Source: Botryotinia globosa
Taxonomy: Eukaryota; Ascomycota; Leotiomycetes; Helotiales; Sclerotiniaceae
Assembly (NCBI GenBank): GCA_014898425.1
Contig: RCSZ01000004.1
Span: forward strand, 1,240,001-1,304,000
Direction of reading: 5' to 3'
Length of the DNA: 64,000 nt
Below are positions 9,936 through 20,829 of the stretch, in pieces. The notes below the pieces were generated by a model that saw nothing but the letters and a program-made list of their open reading frames with translations, searched no databases and had not been told where the DNA came from. Position numbers and translations under genes: made by a program. How positions within the stretch are numbered: position 1 is the first letter of the stretch; the number at the start of each line of letters is the position of its first letter.

Positions 9936-12157
9936 TATGAAGCTACATTACTCGTAGTACAACAGAAAAAAAACATCAACGTCGCAAAAGGAACCAGAAT
10001 CATAATACACGTTGGGTATCGATAGATCTAAAGTCAACATGTCAAGACCCCGGTCAGAAGATGACATGGGGATAGATGAGAATAGAATAAGCTCTAAAAC
10101 TCGAACGATGCTCAACCTACTGCACAGTATCCACATAAACATACGTTTGAATATATCAATGGAGGCGCAGCTGGCAGGGTTGTATTGTATGTAAACATCA
10201 ACTTGGATGCCTCTTTGAACCGGATAGCAGATGAGAGTGCTTGGAGTAGGATTAAGGATTACCATCAGTATGGTCCGCGTCTCCAAGTCATCGGAAACTA
10301 ACCGTGAAAGGCCTCTCCGAACCTCGTGCTACGTTGGGTTTGAAAGTCGCGAAAATAGCCACAAAAGGTATGAATACCAACAAGTTGTCACAAGTTGTGT
10401 TGTTACTCTCGTAGAATTTAGTCAAATTCTGCCTGCGCTTAACTCGCCCCACAATATCGTTTGGAGAGTCGAGACTAATTGTCAATGGAATGGCAGAGGT
10501 CTGAAATGATAGAAACGGTGAACTAATAAGGATGAGTGGACATTACAGCATTACAGCCAATCGATCCACTTTGCATCCTCGAAGGATTCTAGACGTCGAT
10601 CTAAATCCCTGAGGTGTCCCTTCATGTCATTCGAGGAAAGCGCAGTAACGTGTTAGGTTCAAGGGCGCTACCAATGAACCACACAAACTTAGAGGCACTG
10701 AAGCAAAAAAGAAAGACAGAAAGTGCCACGTCTGAAACATGTCAACATTTCCTGGTACATACTCCTACGTAGAAGCTGCATCGAAGTAAGAGAAGCATAA
10801 CTTTACTTGAAACAGAATCCCCACAGTCTGAGAAGTCCTCCTTCTCTTCTTCATCTATAGTGTAGATGTATCGAAACCTTATGAGATGAACAGGAGTAAG
10901 TTGGTTGTAAGTTGTAACGCAATCACACAACCGACAAAAGGAAATTCATGAACGGATGTTTGAAGACTCGTAAAAGAAGATATTTGGGTATCAATCTCTA
11001 GCATTACGCCCAATTCCCAATTCCCAATTTCCAATTTCCACAAAAACAAGCTCTGGAGTCTGAAGCCAGTATAGTATGTCCACCCACTGTAACTGCAACA
11101 GTACCAAAATACTTCAACACGGAAATCCCGTATCTTCCATGTTAGATCAAAACATGCAATGATAAATTGATAGACATGCAATCTTCTTGTATGTTTGTTG
11201 ATTGATATGGATTGCAATCCCATCCATGACTAACACGCGAGCGATGATATGTAATAATAGATGTAATTGATCATATGAGTTCAGACGAAGATAGAAATGA
11301 CATTGTATTCTTACCAAAGTGTCTTCCTCTTCGCTTCTCGACTTCTTCCCCTTCATCAACCCGATCTAGTGACTCAGCCTTATTAAAACAATCTTCTCCA
11401 TGGACCATAACATTCCGACATCAACATCACAAGTTGCACATCTCTCCGCCGGTATCCTTACCAATCCATAAGAGGGAACGACTTGTTTGTCAGATCCCAC
11501 CCAACCACCAGCCACATCCACAAATAGCTACATACAGTACATAGTATTACATACCAGCCTTTCTGCATGCGAAATCCTTCGTTCTACAAGTGGATGAAAT
11601 ACGGCTCCAACTTCTCATACTCACAAGCTACAGCTGATTTCAATGTTCATCGGCGCTGATATCCAACATGGGATAAGTGATGAGGGGGTCTCACAAGCTT
11701 ATCGCTCGCTTCTTTGCCTGTATGTGATGTATATTCCGTGGCTCGCTGCTGTCAGCTCTCTCGAGTTATCTGATTTTTACCCAACCGTCATCACATGGCG
11801 TATCATCTCACAGAGCCGCAACTGGCGAAACTAGCACTTCACATTCCACGACATACAAATTTGAGGCATAAGACTGCGACAAGAGTCCAAGAAGTATCAA
11901 ATCTAGGTATATTTGCCATTCGATAATCCATAACCATTCCATACATGCAATATCCTGTTCCACTACTAAAAGCATAAAGCCTCCCTTACCCAACGCCATA
12001 TATTATACAGCATATACATACGCCTGAGCCTGTGTCGTCCGAAGTAGCCAATCCCTCATCAAGTTTTGATACCCAACACCAATCAAATGCCACATCAATC
12101 CCGATCCTCCACTACAACCACATTCTTTGATACTGACCAGTTGCAAGAAGTAGATAT
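9936..12157. other. 2.2-kb intergenic region
   Basis: It lies upstream of the CFEM gene and downstream of the SSXT-like gene, both on the minus strand. No long coding frame is convincing. A three-copy 8-bp run (ATTCCCAA-type) lies near 11011-11040. The only gene-like signal is a tiny spliced frame at 11147-11408, listed separately. The part near 9936 presumably contains the CFEM promoter. Confidence 0.45.
11147..11408 (-). CDS. possible small two-exon orphan gene (58 aa)
   Basis: On the minus strand an ATG at 11408 opens 31 codons of charged, protein-like sequence (starting MVHGEDCFNKAESLDRVDEG) ending at a GTAAGA donor after 11315. A TTAG acceptor at 11230-11231 restores frame (junction codon GTC), giving another 27 codons to a stop at 11147. 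The 85-bp intron size is normal for this window. No domain is recognised, the branch site is weak, and both segments are short, so chance is a real alternative. Transcript evidence would decide. Confidence 0.18.
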
Positions 12158-13990
12158 TTATCTTCCCGGCATTTGTCCCATATTCATCATTTGGTTCTTT
12201 TGGGCTTCCTGCATCATCCTCTGTCTCATCATTTCGTTTTGCATCTTTTGTTGATGTTGTTGCTGTTGCTGCTGTAATTGATTCTGACTTTGGTTGAGAC
12301 CGGGCATTCCCATATTTTGTTGACCTTGCTGCTGATGCTGCTGCATTTGGCCCATACCAACCATGCCGCCCATGCCGCCTTGAATCATTTGACCATGTCC
12401 TTGCGCCATCCCATTCTGCCCTGCTGTCATATTCTGTACACTCTGGCCCATGTCACCCTGTTTCTGCCCTGCAGCCTGCATTAGATTTACATGTTGTTGT
12501 GCCTGCGCTTGTGCTCGACCTGCTGCGTTTGGTGGCCCAGCAGGTGTATCTTTCTTAGGATCTACGCCTGGGTAAAGGGTCTGTAATCGTTTATAAGCCT
12601 CCTTTAAAATCTCTCTCCGATCTTCGTGCCCTTCTTCGGGTTTCGATGCTGGATCGTCGTCGTTCGTGGGCGCAGATATAGGGATAGTATGCGCAGGTTT
12701 ATATGTAAGAGTTGGTGCAAACATAATTGCGGGATGCGAGGGGATCTGAGCTGCGGGCTTGTGCGAGCGATCGGCGATTGCGGCAAGGTAAGCTAGATTT
12801 GATTGTAGTCGTCGCATACATCTTCAGATTCGTTAGTAAATGCTTCGGCCTCAACACCTATAGGGGACAAACTGCATATACTCGGTCGCCAGAAGTTTAT
12901 GCTCTGCCTCAAGCGTTGACTTCTCAGCGGCCTCCGTTTTGTTGTTCTTCAAATCAGTCTGTAGAGCTATTATCCGCATAATTTCTAATAACATTTCGCG
13001 ATTGATATCTAGTAGTACGGTGACCCTTTCCTTCTCTCGAAGCTCTGAGCCAGGACTTAATGGCATACTCATGGCGGCTCCCGCGTTCTCAGAATTTCGC
13101 ACACCTGGCGGGAAGCTTGGGGTCTGTGGAGTCAAGCTCATTCCTCCTTGCTGATTGTTATTAGGGGTTTGATGGTGTTGCTGATTGGGATTCGGTGGTA
13201 CAGCAAATTGTGCGTTTGACGCGCTTGGTGGTGTGCTCTGGGGAAAATTTCCGTAGGGAGAGACGCGGGAAGTCGCCGACGTCGGCGTCGGTGTAGAAGA
13301 TGGCGGTGGCTGCATGCGCTGCATTTGATGCTGCTGCTGTTGTGGTATCATTGCGGAAGGGTTCATCCCATATTGTGGAGGCGCATTTGATGCGGTCGGC
13401 ATGAAGTTTGTTGGGTGTGAGACGGAAGAGGATGTCGCGATATTGTTGCCGTAAGGAGAGCTTGTATATGGCGTTTGATAGGAAGAAACTACTTAGAAAA
13501 TGGTCAGTCATCGCGCTCTGTTTGGTCATCACTATGAGAAGTAATAAGTTGCCCCCTGCCTTTCTGCTTAACGTGAATGACTGTGTATTTTCGACACCTC
13601 GCATGCCCTTCATAGTCTGCTTAACAGGAGCTGTGTGGTCTTTCATCTGACATTGACGCGTGCACAAGATATGCAGCAGCAATGCATTCTTATAGCAGAT
13701 TGCAAAATGGTTATTAAAATGTGCGACTCACCATTTCCAGCAGGCATATGCGCCAAACCGCTGTTCTGCATCATTCCCATTCCACCGGCATTACCAGCCA
13801 TGCCGGGGCCAGATGCGCCGTAAGGTGATTGATGACCTCCGGGCCCGTATTGTTGAGCATTATACATCATGTGCTGAGGCTGTTGTTGACCTGGTTGATG
13901 GACATTTTGGGGAGCTTGTGGATGGCCACCATTGGGATTGAAAGATTGCGTATTGTTCCCCTGTCCAAAAGAGTAATTTGGTGCATACAT
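12158..13990 (-). CDS. SS18/SSXT-like glutamine-rich coactivator protein
   Basis: Three exons, 13732-13990, 12873-13488 and 12158-12821, encode about 512 residues; all phases match. Introns are 243 bp (13489-13731, GTGAGT donor) and 51 bp (12822-12872, with TACTAAC). Long Q-, N-, M- and G-rich low-complexity arms flank one conserved module: LLDINREMLLEIMRI at the end of exon 2, and, across the splice, EYMQ-CMRRLQSNLAYLAAIAD. This spacing resembles the SSXT/SYT domain of SS18 and plant GIF coactivators (helix, spacer, then an LQxNLxYLAAIAD motif). In animals SS18 is a BAF (SWI/SNF) subunit; a chromatin or transcription role is inferred here. The conserved motif is complete only after removing the 51-bp intron. 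The large first intron could hide a microexon, which I cannot exclude. Confidence 0.8.
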
Positions 13991-15025
13991 GGCTCTTGGA
14001 AGTCAATAAAGGGGCCTATGATAGGCTGCCTACCATAATCTCAAGTCGCACATACGCCGCACGGCAATGATTTAGCTGGGAATTGCTAGATCAACTTTCG
14101 TTCGTTCGGGAATGTGCGTAAGGCAATGCCAAGGGTCTTTGGTTCCCGTTGGGTGATCTCGTTTCGGGAAGTTTTTCCTGGGGTAATTTGGAGATGGGTG
14201 GGCTGAAGGATGTGGGATGGGTAGATGACGGTCTCTTGGGCTACTTTTTTGCTGTCCTCTTTCTTTTCCAGTATTACGATGTGGGTTGTTTTCTGGGGTG
14301 TGAGAAATCAATGCGCGTTTGCCTTCAGATGCATCGTAACAAGAACCGAGCTCAAATTTGGCAAGGATTTTTAACCGAAGTCATATCGAGTGGTAGAAAA
14401 GCAATCTAGACCAGGAATGTGAACATATCTGGAAACGATTCATGCAACGACATGGTATGGACACTAGTTGTACATTTAAGAGATATAGGAAGAATTAGAT
14501 GATCTCAAATGGTTCAGAATGCTGTCGTAAGCGGACCGACCGATATGAGTCTTCAGATCTTGGATCTTATGATACTTTTGTCCATCCATTCCTTGACTGT
14601 CGATGGAAGTATTTGCTAAACTCAAAATGATGGGATTGCTTCAATTACCTAGGTACTGCACGCACACCTTTAACCCGCATCTGCTAAGTGGTAAGATCGG
14701 ATTGCACATGCATGACAACATGCTCCTAAATATGCACTATCATTGACTTGCCGTTGTACAATGATTGATTCGTCTACTCTTACAATGTTTCTTGAGGGTT
14801 AAGAGAGTCTTGTGGGCTTTGGTATACGCATTGCCATGCAAACGAACCTCTTGTACCTGGCAGCCCTTTCTTCGGAAGGAAAACATGCATGTTCGTCTCA
14901 GTAGGGATTAGATACGGGTAATGGTAACACGAGCAAGCATGCAACTTCAGTTCCGGATAATCATTACTTCAGCTATTTTATCATTATGTTTACCAATTAA
15001 CCATTCGCTGACAACAAGCTACCAA
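13991..15025. other. intergenic region upstream of the SSXT-like gene
   Basis: About 1 kb between two minus-strand genes. It presumably contains the promoter and leader of the SSXT-like gene next to 13990 and the 3' UTR of the esterase next to 15026. I see no coding exon, structural RNA or repeat here. Confidence 0.4.
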
Positions 15026-16260
15026 TTACCAATATGTGGCATACTTCGAATTTCCTTTTACAACATTTAAAAATTCTTGAGCAATGACTTTGTCTGTTCC
15101 TTGAGAAGGGTGAAGTTCGTCGTACCACATATAACCATCTAAGCTTCCTGGTTGCTTGGGACATGGTGATCCGGAGACAGCGCAGAGAATGTATGATACA
15201 TCAACAACGGCTGGTGCTGGTAAATACTGCGTTGGATTATTGTAAATGTCGGTAAGTAAAGAATTGGTATCAAAGATGGCGATCGACGCTCCTGGGTAAC
15301 GCTTTTTGATTAATAGTTCAAATGGTACTCGGTAGTCGAATATGCTATTGGCCAATTGAGTATATTCTCTCATTTTCCCGCTGATTTCTGATATGTTGCT
15401 TGGCTACAAATGTGTAAGTTTAAACGCCATATGAGAGGGGTTGAGATTCTCACTTTGTTGGGCCAATAATGGCTAGCATTCAGTCCTCCTGCACCTGGCA
15501 TCCCATACAATGGCGTTAGTTGTAACGGTACATTATTCATTAGAACAAAGTATCTGGCTCCGGTCTGATAAATTCCGTCGAATCTATCGAAAATGCAATC
15601 GACGTAGTCTGGAATGGTTGTCCCGTTCAAGGAAGAGTCTGTCAAAAAGGCATCTGCTCCCAGATCGTTGGTACCGATCCACATTGAGTATACCGTGTTG
15701 TCAGGCTTACGGTTCGTGTAAAGAGTGTTGGTATTTGTGGATGAATTGATATACTTGACATCCGCAACAAACGCATCAACTTCATAGACAACATCAGGGA
15801 AAGGTCCATGGACACTGGCCAGATATCGATGGATGATTCCGTCAGAGCAGACTGCTCCAGCGACAGCATAATCATAAAGCTTTGCTCCGCTATAATTCGA
15901 CACCCATCGATCCCAGGTGACGCCTCCACCAGCAGTCGAATTGCTGGAGGGAAGTAAAGTTCCTGGCGGCGGTGCAGAACCGTTGTGAGTTAGGAAATAA
16001 CTCAGTCTAGACTCGTCTGTATAGCTATTTTTGAATTAGCTTTAGCCATTCTCTCTCACATGATTTTGCAGGAATAGTAAAAATCCGTGAGGTGGATTAC
16101 CATCAACTTACCTGTCCCCAAAAGCTACCAAATTCTCAAAGTGCGGAATCCAGCCTTTTTTTTGTGCAGATGACGCCAAATCTGCCCCCGAAGCATCAGG
16201 CATAGCAATTGACAACCCATACCCAGTGAATAGAGGAACCGAATACTTAGAAATCTTCAT
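15026..16260 (-). CDS. GDSL-type esterase/lipase (SGNH hydrolase)
   Basis: Three exons, 16112-16260, 15454-16024 and 15026-15403, encode about 365 residues. Introns are 87 bp (GTAAGT...AATAG) and 50 bp (GTGAGA...TTGTAG). The first splice falls inside the nucleophile codon: GGGGACAG plus C gives FGDSYTD, with catalytic Ser50. Further SGNH blocks are present: 'WIGTNDLG' (block III Asn), and near the C-terminus YDELHPS with Asp335 and His338 completing the triad. The length fits fungal carbohydrate-esterase-16/GDSL enzymes that deacetylate plant cell-wall glycans; the substrate is inferred by family only. The first ~25 residues are moderately hydrophobic and could be a weak secretion signal, so secretion is uncertain. 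Asn-X-Ser/Thr sites (for example NSSTNT, NASHY) are compatible with glycosylation. Confidence 0.9.
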
Positions 16261-16580
16261 GTTGTCTGTTATTCCAAATTCCAACCAAAGAATTCAAAGT
16301 AATGTAAACCACATAGTAAACAGCCAGAGAATTTCCCAGCCTTTATATCTACGTATCGTCCCATCTCCACCTTCAATTCATCCAGAAATGTCCGAATCTC
16401 ATATTAAGCTTTCGGAGTATCGTCCAACCTTGGTGTTATTATTTTTCCGAACCTTGAAAAGCTATATGAAGTAGACTTACGAAGCTGTGGACGGTGGACG
16501 GTGGACGGTGTACGGTACACCGTGTACCCCGCACAAAGCACCCCTTGATATGTCAAGGTATATAAGAGTTCTGATCCTTG
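16261..16580. promoter_or_regulatory. GDSL gene upstream region with GC-rich hairpin and short repeats
   Basis: The segment lies 5' of the minus-strand esterase. At 16487-16510 the plus strand carries three to four copies of a GTGGACG-type unit running into a near-perfect palindrome at 16505-16523 (ACGGTGTAC, G, GTACACCGT), a 9-bp arm around a single base. It could form a hairpin or bind a dimeric factor, or be an element end. No function is assigned. Confidence 0.35.
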
Positions 16581-16599
16581 CTCACTGGACCCCTGTAGC

Positions 16600-16895
16600 A
16601 AATATAACAAAATCCCTATAACAATGAGGTTTTCCTATATAAACTATTATAGTAAATATTTCATTTAAATCTTTATATTTTCTTTTGAAAAAAATTAAAA
16701 GTGATAAATAATTATAATTAAAATATAAAAAAGTATTCGAAGCATTTTTTATTATTTTTATTGAATAGTTATATAATATTGAAATATATTTTTCTAAAAA
16801 TTCTAATATATAACATTTTCTAAAAGAATTTCTAATTTTATCTTTTATTATAATAAATAAACTAGAATATAAAAAATTGAATAATCCCATATTTT
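16600..16895. other. AT-rich island
   Basis: About 300 bp consisting almost entirely of A and T, sharply bounded by GC-balanced DNA on both sides. A minus-strand frame across it is only low-complexity Ile/Asn/Lys/Tyr/Phe and is not a gene. The left edge (AACAAAATCCCTATAACAA) faintly resembles pogo-type terminal repeats but has no matching inverted right end. It may be a decayed element or mutated insertion. Confidence 0.45.
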
Positions 16896-17608
16896 AGCCG
16901 GAAAAGCGTCATATGTGCGGTGAGCAGGGGCCAGAACTCTTACATGCCGGTTGAATAGACGAAAATGCTATTCTACCGAAGTAGCGTATCGGAGAGGGAG
17001 AGGGTTTCCATCTTTTCAGACAAAAGGTTAGAATTGTCTGAAGTTCCGATAATCGATCTGATAAATGTCCATAACACTTGTCAACTACCTACGCACGCTG
17101 GGTAGTGAGATGATGATTTCTACTCCGTAGTCGGCCATGATTTCAAGATGCCCGCCAATATCAACGTTCTCGACAACAGCCTCATCTCAGATCAAGATGA
17201 CGAGATCCTTCAATTAGGTAATAAAAAGGGTATCTGTATCAAGTGCATATAGGCTGAATTCATCACATGGGCTTTTTAGTGGGAACATTAGACAACAAGC
17301 GAATGTGGACGAAGAGACGATTGCAAGTTTATCTCAAGTATTATGCAGCATCATTTATGAAAAAGCTTCATCACTCTTGATTTGGTTCATTATGTCTATC
17401 CATGATGAAATGATTGCGCAGTGTCTATTGAGGGGGCAGGTCAATCACACAAGTGACACAACACAGTGATTGGAGTATGGGAGGACTAGGAGGAAGCTAT
17501 AGGAAAATATGTTGAGTTCGGGGCATGACTTATTTTGAACACATATGTATAGCATGAACATCTAAAGATTTCTCATATATCTGGTCATAATCTCATCTTC
17601 CTATAGAA
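16896..17608. other. intergenic DNA between the AT-rich island and the MITE
   Basis: No gene, RNA or repeat is convincing here. Confidence 0.4.
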
Positions 17609-17610
17609 TA

Positions 17611-18000
17611 CAGCAAAACCTCTCTATAAGGATCCCCCTTATAAGAATAATCTCTCTAGAAAGGTATATTTTTCGATCCCAAAAATTTTTAGGATTAAAA
17701 ATAGTTTATATCCTTAAAACCCCTTTATAAGGATATCCTTATAAATTCTAGTTTCAAGATTATATATATCTTTATTGAGCTAATCAAATTATTAGAATTA
17801 ATTATTATATAATCGATTTTAATTATTTTTATGAAAGTAGAAAAAGCTACAAAATAGTTATAGAATATGACCTGATTGGGATTAATTAGAAGTGGATTAT
17901 TATTATATTGGGATTAATTAGATATCTCTATCTAAGGATACTTTTATATATCCTTAAAAATGATTATAAAAATCGGTATCCTTATGGAGAGGTTTTGCTA
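17611..18000. mobile_element. 390-bp MITE with pogo/Fot-type terminal inverted repeats
   Basis: The left end CAGCAAAACCTCTCTATAAG continues GAT to 17633. The right end, read on the minus strand from 18000, is TAGCAAAACCTCTCCATAAG then GAT: 21 of 23 positions match. Both ends are flanked by TA (17609-17610 and 18001-18002), the Tc1/mariner/pogo target duplication. The inside is AT-rich with repeated TATCCTTA motifs and no coding capacity. This is a textbook non-autonomous element that would depend on a transposase elsewhere in the genome. Confidence 0.8.
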
Positions 18001-18162
18001 TAGTCCTCATCTTTATTTCATTCAGATACGAAGGAGAAATTCGTTGTCGATTTCCCTCTCCATATCATACAATTATTCCCATACTATCGTATATCATCAT
18101 TTGACCCACCATATTGCCAAATGATCTGGCCTAGTATCAGGGGCACGCATTGCACGGGAGTT

Positions 18163-18500
18163 TTTGTGCCTGGGAGTGGAAGTGCGAGTGCAAATACAAA
18201 GAAGAAACCCGTTATAACCTCCGCTTATGATCTATGATAATTCCAATGTATATCGACATATCAACTGATGTGATTACTTCAAGCAATTTAATTGTCTCAA
18301 TTGAGATAAATAACTTGATTGGGTTGATTGTTTGAATTGATATCATTAGCATTTAAATTTATATCGATACCTCAACTGATATGATTGTTCCAATTGATAC
18401 CAATATCTCAATTTGTATGATCACCTTAAGTAATGCGATTGTCCCAACTGCCCAATTCATATCATACAATCACTCTCGTACTCTCCCATACAATACTACA
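18163..18500. repeat. degenerate dispersed repeat, copy 1
   Basis: It begins with a G-rich run (TGGGAGTGGAAGTGCGAGTG, then CAAATACAAAG) and continues as imperfect short repeats of the type 'atatcgacatatcaactgat' and 'gattgtcccaa', ending near 'catatcatacaatcactctc'. The same ordered motifs recur near 20320-20410 and 33800-33950. It does not look coding. Confidence 0.5.
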
Positions 18501-18512
18501 TAACTACATTTT

Positions 18513-19997
18513 TCAGTAACTTCTAGGCAGGCCAAGAACCTTCTCTCCAACATAATTCATGATCATTTCCCTCGAAACTGGTGCAATTCTTGGAACAAAA
18601 CACTCTCTCAAGTATCTCTCAACATGATATTCCTGGGCATAGCCCATGCCGCCCAAACTTAACACGCTCCTTTCGCAGGCAGTAAAGGCTGCTTCAGCTG
18701 CTAGATATTTTGCACTATTGCACGCAACACCAACAGCTACCTGGGTTATTGTCTCATCCGTAGTTGAGCTATCATATAATTTCGCAGCATGATAAGTTGC
18801 CAACTTTGCCGCTTCGAGGTGCATATATGCATCGGCCAATGGATGTTGAATACCTTGATTCATACCTATAGGCCTGCCGAAAACGATTCTTTCTTTTGCA
18901 TACTGGGAAGCCCGGTACAGGGCAGCATACCCAAGACCCAGTGCTTCGCCTGCCAAAAGACATCGTTCAGCGTTCATACCATGAAGTACAATTTTGAAAC
19001 CTTGTCCTTCTTTGCCAATTAATGAATCACTATTAATAACGTAATTGTCGAAGAAAACTTCGTTCGCATCAATAGCACGCCCGCCCATCTTTTTGATTTT
19101 CTTGAGTTCGAGACCGGGCTGTTTAGGATCGAAATCGATGAAGAAAAGGGATAAACCTTCAGAAGACTTTGTCACTTCTTCCAATGGTGTAGTTCTAGCC
19201 AACAGCACCATCTTTGTTGCGACCTGTGCTGAGGAAATCCATATTTTCTGACCCGATATTTTGTAAGTATCACCTTCACGCGTAGCTCGGGTTCTGAGCT
19301 TGAGAGTGTCCAAACCAGTGTTAGGTTCGGTGACTCCAAAACACACTCGCCAGGTACCGTCAATCAACTTGGGTAACATTCTTTGACGCTGCGAGGCCGT
19401 CGCAAATTTTGCGACAGGCTGGGTAGCATAAACATCTGATATATATGGATTAGCATTGCGATGTTTTGAATCACTGAAACCACAACATTGTTTGAAATTG
19501 TTGAACAAGGAAAGGCTGAGGTTCACGTCTGATCACCAAAGTAGTGGGTAGACAAACTTGCATGTATACTTTGGGCACCAGCCATGCCTCCCCCGCTCTC
19601 AGATATCGTCTGCAAAAGCATCGTGGCTTCTGAGATTCCAAGACCCGATCCTCCAAGTTCTTCCGGAAGGGCAACGCCGATCCATCCACCCTTTGCTAGA
19701 TCACGATGTAAATCGTGAGGATATTCCCCAGTCTCATCACGCTTTGCCCAATATTCCTGACATATTCAGTGAGAAGTCACGGCAATTTGAACCAGAATCA
19801 CTTACATCAGGATATTTTGAGCAAATTTTGGCAATGGCTTCTCGAACCTCCAATTGCGTGTCTGAAAACCCACTTGTTTCCATCAGTGTATTGGCTCTTA
19901 GGGAAGTCGAAGCTGTAAATGCTCTCCTGGCAACCGCATTTTGATTCTGTCTTAGGCCTAATAACCTAGAAATGTTGGAAACTCTAGTGCAAATCAT
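18513..19997 (-). CDS. acyl-CoA dehydrogenase, probably mitochondrial
   Basis: Three exons, 19806-19997, 19558-19756 and 18513-19435, encode about 437 residues; introns are 49 and 122 bp. The first ~35 residues are Arg-rich and lack acidic residues, a mitochondrial presequence. Family blocks appear in order: LPEELGGSGLG, GVTEPNTGLDT, SGQKIWISSA, KMGGRAIDANEVFFD, ERIVFGRPIG, LGGMGYAQEYHVERYLR. At the usual C-terminal catalytic-base position of medium-chain enzymes (YEGTSQI) this protein has RIAPVSREM with no Glu. Instead a Glu sits in helix G (NAERCLLAGE, about Glu287), the position used by isovaleryl-CoA and long-chain acyl-CoA dehydrogenases. It therefore probably oxidises branched or short/long acyl-CoAs via FAD and ETF; the exact substrate is unknown. 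Confidence 0.9.
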
Positions 19998-20829
19998 TAT
20001 GTTGGCAAATAGGATTGGAAATGTCTTTCTTCATCAGCATGTAAGCTAAGGTTTCAATCCATTTGCCTCTCTTCATAAATAGAAGAAACGTGGTAGTCAG
20101 TCCTGTTGTTGTTGTTTCCCGCGGCTATTCGAAACAAGCCGTAATTGACCGCTTGCGAAACCATTCAACAATCCAATTGTCCCATTTCAATTGGAAGAAA
20201 TGAAACTTTAAATTGAATCATGTTAGTTGAAGAGTCAGACTCTGTTGAGCACTATGAACTCTCATGGCTTTATTTGTGGCTGGATTATTATTGCGGGCGA
20301 GTTGGCGCCCGCGTTGTTTTAAAACCCTTGCGCCTGGGCTGGGAGTGCAGATATATGAAAGACAGCTGGAGACCTTATGATTGTTCCAATCCGTATCATA
20401 GAATTAGTCTCATATTATAACATGAGACTACCCATATAATTATATGTTTTGCCTAGTTTAGTAAGGAGATTCTATACTGTCTGCGAACTTTTCTATAAAA
20501 GAAACTCGATACAATGATTTTCTCACAGACTCATAAAGATACATTTTATTGGGATGAGGTAGTGACGTGAAACAGTCATGTGATTCAGAATTTAGGGATG
20601 AGCCGTTGACGCGTGGGGGCAACCAAAACAATCATACAGCATCACCAATAAGTTTACGAATTTTAAGACTTCATCTCATACTCTCATGACCACCACAACG
20701 CAAATCGCCCAGCCTTCAATTAATGCTAACAGCTTACAAAGAAATGATCTTGCCATCTTCCGAGTAATTAATCACGTCCAATTATTCGGTACTTCATAAC
20801 ACGACGCGCTGTTTTGAACAGCAGAAAAA
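19998..20829. other. divergent intergenic region between acyl-CoA dehydrogenase and INCENP genes
   Basis: It should hold two divergent promoters. It contains copy 2 of the dispersed repeat (20310-20410). No extra gene is supported. Confidence 0.4.
20310..20410. repeat. degenerate dispersed repeat, copy 2
   Basis: The stretch TTTTAAAACCCTTGCGCCTG followed by GGCTGGGAGTGCAGATATAT lines up with TTTTAAAGTCTTTGCGTCTC, a GGGAGTG-rich run and TGTAGATACA at 33799-33853. Downstream 'gattgttccaatccgtatca' resembles a motif in copy 1. Confidence 0.45.

Noticed and set aside
16582..16890. 102-codon minus-strand frame of Ile/Asn/Tyr/Phe
   Set aside because: It lies in an AT-only tract where long frames are compositional artefacts.
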